Of a stretch of 12,897 nucleotides of DNA, positions 1 to 5,980 are shown one piece after another. Every line of letters begins with the position of its first letter. Position 1 is the first letter of the stretch. The notes below the pieces were generated by a model. It saw only the letters and a list, made by a program, of their open reading frames with translations. It had not been told where the DNA came from and made no database searches. This stretch comes from Faecalimonas sp. (GTDB lineage Bacteria; Bacillota; Clostridia; Lachnospirales; Lachnospiraceae): positions 1 through 12,897 of the forward strand of contig JAHHTN010000061.1 in NCBI GenBank assembly GCA_020024645.1, read 5' to 3'. The position numbers were made by a program, and so were the translations under genes.

Positions 1-240
1 GATTTAGACATTTTAAGTTTTATTGACCATAATATTACAATTAATATTATTCAAGATGACAGAGTTGTTGAAAAAAAACGTTTGGAACTTCCAAAAGAAA
101 TCACAAATGTAATCAAGTGCAAAAACCCACGTTGCATCACTTCCATCGAACAAGAACTGGATCATGTTTTCATTTTAACAGATGAAGAAACACAGGAATA
201 CCGCTGTAAGTATTGCGAAGAAAAATATCATAGAAAATAA
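1..240 (+). CDS. pyrI: Aspartate carbamoyltransferase regulatory subunit, C-terminal part (5' end outside window)
   Basis: An open frame runs from base 1 to a TAA at 238-240 (79 codons) with no start inside the window, so this is the 3' part of a gene. The fragment carries four cysteines at fragment residues 40, 45, 69 and 72 (CKNPRC and CKYC). Their spacing of 5, 24 and 3 matches the zinc-binding cysteines of E. coli PyrI (109, 114, 138, 141, from memory). In PyrI this zinc domain docks the regulatory chain onto the PyrB catalytic chain, and the missing N-terminal domain binds CTP/ATP to control the first committed step of pyrimidine synthesis. pyrB is expected just upstream, outside the window. 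It is the only plus-strand gene here and converges on the lipoprotein gene across a shared terminator. Identification is firm from the cysteine pattern and the surrounding KRLELPKEITNVIKC segment. Confidence 0.93.
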   Translation, partial: DLDILSFIDHNITINIIQDDRVVEKKRLELPKEITNVIKCKNPRCITSIEQELDHVFILTDEETQEYRCKYCEEKYHRK

Positions 241-241
241 T

Positions 242-291
242 ATAAAAATAGAAGTGATAAAGTTTTTCCGCTTTATCACTTCTATTTTTAT
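242..291. terminator. Bidirectional Rho-independent terminator (21-bp perfect inverted repeat)
   Basis: Bases 242-262 and 271-291 are exact reverse complements, with an 8-base loop at 263-270. The outer part of each arm is A-rich on one side and T-rich on the other, so either transcript ends as a hairpin followed by a U-run. It begins 2 bases after the pyrI stop codon and ends 3 bases before the stop codon of the convergent lipoprotein gene, so it is well placed to terminate both. Confidence 0.93.
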
Positions 292-294
292 CCC

Positions 295-1287
295 TTATTG
301 TTCTTTTACTAATCTATAATCTGTAAAATAATATTCTTTAAATTGGTTATCTAACCATTCCTCTTTTCCCGTCTTTAAATCAACTTTACCAATTTTCCCA
401 TTGAATTTATATAAATACTTGCTCTCTTCGTCTAAGTAAAAAGCTTTATCCAGTCTTTGCAACGCTTTTACTTTTTCTTCCTTTTCTTCTTTTAAATTAT
501 ATCGATATACACAATCCCCATTCACATCTGATTGAACTCCAAATAACACATCATTTTTATTTGCAACAAGTCCATTAGATTGTGGCATATTTTTCTCAAA
601 CAAATATTTCACTTTCCCATTTTCATATTGATAATAGTAGAACGGTGTTTCTAATTCTGTTCTTTCTGAATGATTTTCCATGTTGTTCCATTTATCTCGC
701 AATGCATATTCTTCTGATTCACTATATGTCTGCAAAATAAGTCCATCTGTTTCTGGTATATATGCCGCTTGCCATACAGATATATCTTTATGTTTATCAT
801 TTGAAAGTTCTATACGTTTTACTTCTTTTGTATTACGGTCAATAGACCACAACATAAATACTTTAGAATCATTTGGTGTCTGAGGTACTCCTACTACAAT
901 ATAGTCATTTTCTCTCGGTATAATATAACTGATTCCCCAAAGATTATCTGTTAGCTGTTCTACTTCCTTTGTCTCTAAATCATAACGATATACTTCATCG
1001 TTTCCCTTTTCGTCCTTTGCCGAATATAATACTGCTTTCCCCTTATCATCAACTACAGCAAAATTTAACTGTGCTGTTGAATCAATTTTATACTTTGCTG
1101 AATTCATTTTGTCTTTTCCAAAGTCATATGTGTTATTTTCTACGACAATCTGATTTTCATTTAATCTACTAGCATTCGATGTAACTAAACGATAGTTTTC
1201 CAATTCTGTTTTCTTTTCAGAAGTCTGACACCCAGTAAGCACTAAGGCTGTCAATGTGAATAATAAAATTTGTTTTCCTCTCTTCAT
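295..1287 (-). CDS. Lipoprotein with propeller-like repeats, function unknown
   Basis: 330 aa. A lipoprotein signal peptide is clear: MKRGK, a hydrophobic stretch, then a lipobox LTGC with the lipidated cysteine at residue 20, so the protein should be anchored on the outer face of the membrane. The rest has no recognised enzyme motif. It contains loosely repeated strand pairs of the form aromatic-x-aromatic-(D/N)-L-x-T-K-E-V-x-x-L, around residues 98-115, 142-161, 217-233, 259-276 and 291-313. This is the look of a small beta-propeller such as the TolB/DUF5050-like surface proteins. The ATG start is supported by AAAGGAGAG about 10 bases upstream. It lies 120 bases downstream of the THEP1-type gene on the same strand, with no obvious terminator between, so read-through is possible. 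No link to molybdenum is visible. The signal peptide is certain, the fold is inferred, and the function is unknown. Confidence 0.85.
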   Translation of the reverse strand: MKRGKQILLFTLTALVLTGCQTSEKKTELENYRLVTSNASRLNENQIVVENNTYDFGKDKMNSAKYKIDSTAQLNFAVVDDKGKAVLYSAKDEKGNDEVYRYDLETKEVEQLTDNLWGISYIIPRENDYIVVGVPQTPNDSKVFMLWSIDRNTKEVKRIELSNDKHKDISVWQAAYIPETDGLILQTYSESEEYALRDKWNNMENHSERTELETPFYYYQYENGKVKYLFEKNMPQSNGLVANKNDVLFGVQSDVNGDCVYRYNLKEEKEEKVKALQRLDKAFYLDEESKYLYKFNGKIGKVDLKTGKEEWLDNQFKEYYFTDYRLVKEQ

Positions 1288-1407
1288 TGTATGCGTTCTC
1301 TCCTTTCATATTTCTCTGTTTACTATGTACATATTAATATATTTTCTTTTCCCCCTTTCTCTTCTTGCATACATCTTAACTATTTTTATAGTCAATTCTC
1401 ATTCAAT

Positions 1408-1929
1408 TTATCCTCTTATATATCGACTAATTTTTAAAGGTAACTCATTTCGATTCTCTTCTGTCACTTTTATCAGAACAATATCTTTTCGATTTCTTAT
1501 TTCATCAAGAAAATCTGTTTCTACATCTTGAATCACTCCAATAACACAACAAGCCCCATCAAGACATTCCATTACAGCTCGCCGAAAATTTGGAGCTTTC
1601 GTTTCAAATCTTCCCAATTCATCCATTAAAATCCATTTCGATTTTTTCATCGATTTACTAATAATAGTCACTCCGATATTTTCAAAAGTTTCAATTATCG
1701 GAAAAACTTTATCATTTTCTAATACAGTAGAAATCCTATTCTGCATTGAAAAATTTTGTACCATTCCTACTTCTTTCATAATGTACCCAGTAAATCTTCC
1801 CTCCTCATAATATGGCAAAGTTTTAAACCCAACTAAATGAAGATTATTTTCCTTCACTACTTTTTCAATAATTGTAGATTTTCCCACGTTCTTTTCACCT
1901 GTCAAAAAAATGTGATAATTATTTTTCAC
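1408..1929 (-). CDS. THEP1-type P-loop nucleoside-triphosphatase
   Basis: 173 aa, close to the usual size of the THEP1/NTPase_1 family. Walker A is GEKNVGKST at residues 11-19, almost at the N-terminus. Walker B is WILMDELG at residues 99-106 (D103, E104), followed by the family-typical ELGRFE. Proteins of this family hydrolyse NTPs in vitro; their cellular role is poorly known. It starts at a GTG (1927-1929) with AAGGAGG seven bases upstream. A terminator separates it from the preceding transporter operon, and a TATAAT box lies in the gap, so it is probably transcribed separately. Its place next to a molybdenum gene cluster is suggestive, because MobB of molybdopterin-dinucleotide synthesis is also a small P-loop protein, but the sequence reads as THEP1 rather than MobB. 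Family call firm, role unknown. Confidence 0.85.
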   Translation of the reverse strand: MKNNYHIFLTGEKNVGKSTIIEKVVKENNLHLVGFKTLPYYEEGRFTGYIMKEVGMVQNFSMQNRISTVLENDKVFPIIETFENIGVTIISKSMKKSKWILMDELGRFETKAPNFRRAVMECLDGACCVIGVIQDVETDFLDEIRNRKDIVLIKVTEENRNELPLKISRYIRG

Positions 1930-1957
1930 CTTTGTTCCTCCTTATGATAGTTTTAAA

Positions 1958-1963
1958 ATTATA
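1958..1963 (-). promoter_or_regulatory. Probable -10 box for the THEP1-type gene
   Basis: A perfect TATAAT (minus strand) lies 28 bases upstream of the GTG start, in very AT-rich DNA downstream of the transporter terminator. The hexamer 17 bases further upstream (AAGTAA) is a poor -35, so this is a -10-only prediction. Confidence 0.45.
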
Positions 1964-2005
1964 TCATATATTTTTATTCTTTACTTATATGAAATTCATT
2001 TAAAC

Positions 2006-2043
2006 CAAAAATAGATGCTCCTGCAAAACACTGAGAACATCTA
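2006..2043 (-). terminator. Rho-independent terminator of the molybdenum/transport operon
   Basis: On the minus strand TAGATG pairs with CATCTA (2038-2043 with 2012-2017). The stem continues through CTC/GAG (2033-2035 with 2018-2020) after a two-base bulge, with a loop of about 12 bases, and is followed directly by TTTTTGG. It lies 55 bases after the ABC ATPase stop codon and before the THEP1-type gene, marking the likely end of the transporter transcript. Confidence 0.75.
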
Positions 2044-2097
2044 TCTATATCATTCACTCCACGAATCAATCGCTCTATTATAAATATGTGAACCTTT

Positions 2098-2883
2098 TTA
2101 CTTTTCTTTTAGATAACAAATATATCCTTCGCAGAATGGATTTTTTTCAATTTGAATATTGGGATATAAAATCTGCAATGCTTTTTGAAGTTGTTCCTTA
2201 CTCGAATTTTTAATATCTATTTTTCTGGCTATTTTCCCCTCATTAATAATTACTAATGAATCACACCATTTTAATGCTGCTTCCGGATCATGAATAACAA
2301 GTATTCCTACCTTATTGTATTCTTTAACTAGCATTCTCAAAAAATCAAGTAACATTTGCCCATTACTATAATCCAACGCTGCATTAGGTTCATCAAGTAA
2401 CATGACTGGTGTATCCTGAATAAACATTCTACACATCAACACCATTTGTTGTTGTCCTGCACTTAATCTAAAACACTCTTTTTCAAGAAAATTTGCAACA
2501 TGAAACACTTTTGCTATATGTTTTATTCTTTCTTTATCTTTTGAATTTATTCTAGCAAAGAGAGGTTTCGATGCGTAACATCCCATTTCAAGAATTTCTT
2601 CTACCGTTACCCCCTCTGGAATATTTGTTTTTTGTGGAAGTACAGATATCATTTTTGCTTGTTTCTTTACAGATATCTTCGTTACATCATTTTCATTAAC
2701 ATAAATTTTTCCAGAAAATCTTTTTGCATCTCCTGTAAGTCCACGCAACAAAGTTGTTTTTCCTTGCCCGTTCCTTCCAATAATCCCAACCAGTTCTCCT
2801 TCACTTACATCAAAAGATACATCCGATATAATTGGATTTTGATATCCTACTGTAAGATGCTCAACTCTAAATATTGGATCCAC
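2098..2883 (-). CDS. ABC transporter ATP-binding protein (FecCD/BtuD-type), probably for molybdate or tungstate
   Basis: 261 aa cytoplasmic ATPase that powers the permease encoded just upstream. Visible motifs are Walker A GRNGQGKTT (residues 36-44), Q-loop LPQ (Q84), signature LSAGQQQMV (140-148), Walker B VMLLDEP (160-166) and the switch histidine in VIHDP (H198). All catalytic elements are intact. The signature has the SAGQ form common in iron/B12-type importers. It starts at a GTG (2881-2883) behind AGGAAGGA and overlaps the permease gene by 17 bases, so the two are translationally coupled. The family normally carries ferric siderophores, haem or cobalamin. The molybdate/tungstate assignment is inferred from the upstream hydroxylase and ModE-type genes and from the known H. 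influenzae MolBCA system, which belongs to this same importer family. Confidence 0.9.
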   Translation of the reverse strand: MDPIFRVEHLTVGYQNPIISDVSFDVSEGELVGIIGRNGQGKTTLLRGLTGDAKRFSGKIYVNENDVTKISVKKQAKMISVLPQKTNIPEGVTVEEILEMGCYASKPLFARINSKDKERIKHIAKVFHVANFLEKECFRLSAGQQQMVLMCRMFIQDTPVMLLDEPNAALDYSNGQMLLDFLRMLVKEYNKVGILVIHDPEAALKWCDSLVIINEGKIARKIDIKNSSKEQLQKALQILYPNIQIEKNPFCEGYICYLKEK

Positions 2884-3874
2884 AATTCCTTCCTCTCTTT
2901 CTGCATAAAAGCCAAATAAGTATAGGTACAGAAAGTAATACAGTCAAAATACTAAGTGGAAGTTCAGCTCCTTTATATAAACTTCTAGCAAATATATCTG
3001 CAATAAGAAGTATAACTCCGCCCCACATGGCACACAAAAAGAAATAGATTGCATTTCTTCTTTTATATGCGATAAATGTAATATGTGGTGCAATCAATCC
3101 AACAAATGCAATTACTCCTGTAACAGATACAACTGCTGCCACCATCAATGTACTAAGCGAAAGAAATATAATTCTCCATACCTCAGGGGATATTCCCAAA
3201 CTTCTTGCATGTTCACTTCCAAGAGAAAGAATTACAATCTGACGATGAAGCAATAACAGCAAAATCATAGGTGCTATTACAAACCATATTTGAGGTACTA
3301 TTTTCTGATTGGTTATAGTAGAAAGGCTTCCCATTGTCCAAAATTCAATTGCTGCGAGCTCTTTTTCCGGATTCGCCATAAATTTAAACATCATAAGTCC
3401 TGCATCTGCTAACGAAGAAACAATTATACCTGCTAAGATATAACTACCAACTTTTTCCATATTTGACATTCTCGTCAAAAGTAACACAAACACAAGTGAT
3501 AACATCCCCATTACAAAAGCACCTGCCATAATTGAAAAAGCACTTCCTGCTCCTAAAACAATAGCAAAAGCCGCTCCAAAGGAAGCACCTGAAGCAACTC
3601 CCGTAAGATCAGGAGATGCTAGGCTATTTCGAAAAATAGTCTGATAAACTCCTCCTGCAAGTCCCAATGCCCCACCAGAAACAACTCCCATAAGTACTCG
3701 AGGAAATCTTAAATTCCAAAACACATTTGCTTCCATTGTTTCTTGCAATTTTCCTTGTAATATATCCCATATTTGATTTACAGAAAGGGGGTAACTTCCA
3801 ACACATATTGATATAATCATAATTGCGAGTAAGATACCAATTGTTGCCGATACAATTCTTATTTTATTGTACAT
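2867..3874 (-). CDS. FecCD-family ABC transporter permease, probably for molybdate or tungstate
   Basis: 335 aa and strongly hydrophobic, with a typical FecCD pattern of roughly ten membrane helices. The family signature is clear: GGALGLAGGVYQTIFRNSLA followed by SPDLTGVASGASFG around residues 67-100. The cytoplasmic coupling segment near LGSEHARSLGISPEVW should contact the ATPase. It would form a homodimeric channel receiving substrate from the lipoprotein encoded 28 bases upstream. The ATG is preceded by AGGTGGGAG at normal spacing, and the 3' end overlaps the ATPase gene. The fold is that of iron-siderophore/B12 permeases. The suggestion that it moves molybdate or tungstate rests on gene context, and a Fe or cobalamin substrate is not excluded by sequence. 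Confidence 0.92.
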   Translation of the reverse strand: MYNKIRIVSATIGILLAIMIISICVGSYPLSVNQIWDILQGKLQETMEANVFWNLRFPRVLMGVVSGGALGLAGGVYQTIFRNSLASPDLTGVASGASFGAAFAIVLGAGSAFSIMAGAFVMGMLSLVFVLLLTRMSNMEKVGSYILAGIIVSSLADAGLMMFKFMANPEKELAAIEFWTMGSLSTITNQKIVPQIWFVIAPMILLLLLHRQIVILSLGSEHARSLGISPEVWRIIFLSLSTLMVAAVVSVTGVIAFVGLIAPHITFIAYKRRNAIYFFLCAMWGGVILLIADIFARSLYKGAELPLSILTVLLSVPILIWLLCRKRGRNCGSNI

Positions 3875-3902
3875 TCGCTCCCACCTTTCCTAAATATTTT
3901 TT

Positions 3903-4958
3903 CTATTTTGTAATCAAAGTTTTGTCAATTTCAAATCCATAAAATTCTTTATAGTACTCAATTACATCTTTCTGAAATTTTTCAAAAGGATATTCCTTTT
4001 CATGAAGAACACTTGTAAGCCACATTGTACCAAGTATTCCTGATGGCACTGGTGAATCCCATTCCTCAATATTCTGTGGCATCATATAAACTCTTTTTTC
4101 TTTTATAGCAGAAACGCCTGCAAGATTTTTATCTGACAAAATATCCTCTTTTGTATATTCAGCATTACAAGGAATAATAATCACTTCTGGGTTATCATTA
4201 AGAATCGTTTCATATGAAACTTCTGTCCAATAATTTCCTTCAAGTTCTGCCGCCACATTTTCACCACCTGCAAGTGCAATTAAATTTGACTGATACATTG
4301 TTCCAGGTGCTGTTGTAAGATAAGATGAATTTCCCGCCATATATACAGAAGGTTTTTTAACATCTTTTATGAGTTTTGATATTTTTTTCAATTCCTTATC
4401 ATAATACTTCAAAAGAGCCTCTGCTTTTTCTTCAACTCCACATGCTTTTCCGATTAGGAGAAGCATTTCTTCTAATAATTCTTGTGATTCTGGATTAACA
4501 ACCAAAACATTTATTCCTAAATCAGTAAGTGTATCAGCATGTTCAGAAAGTTTCATTGGCATAATCACAAGATCTGGTTTAAGTTTTGCAGTTGCTTCAA
4601 CATTAAATTCTTTCATACTTCCTACTTGTGTTTTTTCAAGTAATTCAGGTGCCGCCATATGATAAATCGGTCTTGAATCAGCTTTTTTTTCTAAACCGAC
4701 AACTCTATCTTCTACTCCGAGAGCCATCGTAGCATAAGTAGTAATATAATAGCAACTAACAATTGTTTTTGCTGGTTTTTTTAATGTGATTTTACGACCT
4801 GCCTGATCTGTTAATTTGATTTCTTTTGTCTCAACTGAAGTTTCCACTTTCTTTTCTGTTTTGTTTTCATTATTGTTGTTTCCACATGCCACAACTGAAA
4901 ATGTTAATGAAAACACAAGAAATAATGCAACTAATTTTATTAAGTGATTCTTTTTCAT
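3903..4958 (-). CDS. ABC transporter substrate-binding lipoprotein (iron/B12 family), probably molybdate or tungstate
   Basis: 351 aa. A lipoprotein signal peptide ends in the lipobox SVVAC with the lipidated cysteine at residue 25, followed by an Asn/Glu/Lys-rich linker. The mature part is a class III periplasmic-binding fold: an ITLKKPAKTIVS strand near residue 57, the first lobe through LKPDLVIMPM (about 126-135), a long connecting helix, and a second lobe with NDNPEVIIIP. It captures the substrate outside the cell and delivers it to the FecCD permease. AGGAGGA lies just upstream of the ATG. It is the first gene of the transporter half of the cluster, 93 bases after the ModE-type gene, and that gap carries two inverted repeats. 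The family is firm. The ligand is inferred from the neighbouring molybdenum enzyme and regulator and from MolA of H. influenzae, which has this fold. Confidence 0.9.
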   Translation of the reverse strand: MKKNHLIKLVALFLVFSLTFSVVACGNNNNENKTEKKVETSVETKEIKLTDQAGRKITLKKPAKTIVSCYYITTYATMALGVEDRVVGLEKKADSRPIYHMAAPELLEKTQVGSMKEFNVEATAKLKPDLVIMPMKLSEHADTLTDLGINVLVVNPESQELLEEMLLLIGKACGVEEKAEALLKYYDKELKKISKLIKDVKKPSVYMAGNSSYLTTAPGTMYQSNLIALAGGENVAAELEGNYWTEVSYETILNDNPEVIIIPCNAEYTKEDILSDKNLAGVSAIKEKRVYMMPQNIEEWDSPVPSGILGTMWLTSVLHEKEYPFEKFQKDVIEYYKEFYGFEIDKTLITK

Positions 4959-4981
4959 TTCTTCCTCCTAAATTGTATTCA

Positions 4982-5001
4982 TTATTCTTGTTTGAGAATA
5001 A
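4982..5001. promoter_or_regulatory. Inverted repeat upstream of transporter operon, candidate ModE-type operator
   Basis: TTATTCT (4982-4988) and AGAATAA (4995-5001) form a perfect 7-6-7 inverted repeat about 24 bases upstream of the binding-protein start. E. coli ModE also binds an AT-rich inverted repeat with a short spacer, and a ModE-type gene lies immediately upstream, so an operator role is plausible. The half-site does not clearly match the E. coli one, and no convincing -35/-10 pair was found around it. Confidence 0.4.
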
Positions 5002-5016
5002 CGATATTTTAAAGAA

Positions 5017-5035
5017 TAACCGGTTTAGCCGGTTA
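5017..5035 (-). terminator. GC-rich hairpin between the ModE-type gene and the transporter (weak terminator or attenuator)
   Basis: TAACCGG (5017-5023) and CCGGTTA (5029-5035) pair perfectly around a 5-base loop, the most GC-rich spot in an AT-rich gap. On the minus strand the stem is followed by TTCTTTAAAAT, a short and interrupted T-run, so termination would be partial. It could set the ratio of enzyme to transporter transcripts. Alternatively the CCGGTT-N3-CCGGTT direct repeat in the same bases could be a protein binding site. Confidence 0.45.
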
Positions 5036-5051
5036 CTCTCTAATTCATTTG

Positions 5052-5414
5052 TTATTTATTAATTTCTTCAAAAAATTTTTCATCAAAAATTTTTTGAAAT
5101 ATCTCTGTTCCAAACTTTTCTATAGAATTTACCAATTCTTCATACTTTTCAAGGAAAATTTTTCCCTTTGGCGTAATACTTGATCCACCACCATGGGCAC
5201 CTCCTGCCTTGCGCAAAAGAAGAGGAAAACCTAAAGAGTTTTCCATTTCCTTAATAATTTTCCAAGCTTTCGAATATGCCATCCCCAATTCATCTGCACT
5301 TTGGTGAAGAGAACCTGTCTTTTCAACTCCACGCAAAAGTTTCATCGGACCAGGTCCAAAACATTTTTGATCTGAAAAAAGTATAATTGACATATGATAC
5401 GTTAATTTTTCCAT
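5052..5414 (-). CDS. ModE-type winged helix-turn-helix regulator without molybdate-binding domain
   Basis: 120 aa, corresponding to the N-terminal DNA-binding domain of ModE only. The diagnostic run is present: FGPGPMKLL (residues 19-27), then KTGSLHQSADELGMAYSKAW (32-51), the helix-turn-helix with the ModE hallmark YSKAW. GFPLLLRKAGGAHGGGSS (62-79) is the glycine-rich wing and is followed by TPKGK. Full-length ModE (about 260 aa) adds two MOP domains that bind molybdate; here the protein stops after a helical dimerisation tail. It probably controls this hydroxylase/transport cluster, but how it senses metal is not visible. The ATG is preceded by AAAAAGGA and overlaps the nucleotidyltransferase gene by 13 bases, so the two are coupled. 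Family call strong, target genes inferred. Confidence 0.88.
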   Translation of the reverse strand: MEKLTYHMSIILFSDQKCFGPGPMKLLRGVEKTGSLHQSADELGMAYSKAWKIIKEMENSLGFPLLLRKAGGAHGGGSSITPKGKIFLEKYEELVNSIEKFGTEIFQKIFDEKFFEEINK

Positions 5415-5980
5415 AAATCCTTTTTCCTATCTATATCTCTAAGTTCTAAAGATTCCTCCACATACACTGGAACACATGGATACTTTTTCGCTATTATTCC
5501 CCCACCGTCATCACCTTCCAAAGAAAGTAATTCTGGTACAAGAGTTGCTGAAAAGAGTACTGGATTTCCTGGACGTTCTCCATAGAAAAGCCTAGCTACA
5601 GTAACTTTTTCATTTGTTGTTTCGATCAATTTAACAAATGATTTTAAACTCACATATGGCTGATCTGCCACAACAAAAATAAGATAATCATCTTTTCTAA
5701 GATTTTTAATACTTTTTATTCCCGCCTTAATGGTATAGGAAATGCCACACTTACTTTCTGGACAATTCACTACTTGAAATTTCATAGATTCTGCCTTTTC
5801 TTGAATCTCTTTATATCTTGAAACCACTACTATTCGGCAATCATCCACTATATTTGCTATCTCTTTTAAAATTTCAAGCCCATGAAGATATAATGGTTTA
5901 CCATTTATTTCTTCAAGTAGTTTATTTTTTCCATATCTAATGCTGTTCCCCGATGCCATATAAATAAAATATTTATTCAT
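5402..5980 (-). CDS. MocA/YgfJ-type molybdenum cofactor nucleotidyltransferase (molybdenum hydroxylase accessory protein)
   Basis: 192 aa from the chosen start. MobA-like NTP-transferase fold: nucleotide-binding loop MASGNSIRYGKNKLL (residues 8-22), metal/substrate segment VVADQPYVS (103-111), GNPVLF (138-143), GDDGGG (156-161) and a C-terminal RDIDRKKDL. Members of this subfamily (MocA, YgfJ) transfer a nucleotide, CMP in E. coli MocA, to molybdopterin to make the dinucleotide cofactor used by xanthine dehydrogenase-type enzymes, and they also act as enzyme-specific maturation factors. The first loop is degenerate (ASGNS where classical enzymes have AAGxS). The ATG at 5978-5980 overlaps the end of the molybdopterin-subunit gene by 8 bases. 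An in-frame upstream ATG at 6064 would add 28 residues lying entirely within that gene and preceding the conserved loop, so it is rejected. Confidence 0.87.
   Translation of the reverse strand: MNKYFIYMASGNSIRYGKNKLLEEINGKPLYLHGLEILKEIANIVDDCRIVVVSRYKEIQEKAESMKFQVVNCPESKCGISYTIKAGIKSIKNLRKDDYLIFVVADQPYVSLKSFVKLIETTNEKVTVARLFYGERPGNPVLFSATLVPELLSLEGDDGGGIIAKKYPCVPVYVEESLELRDIDRKKDLWKN

Noticed and set aside
1378..1393. Short inverted repeat ACTAT-TTTT-ATAGT after the THEP1-type gene as a terminator or operator
   Set aside because: Five AT-only base pairs are too weak and too common in this AT-rich DNA to support a call.
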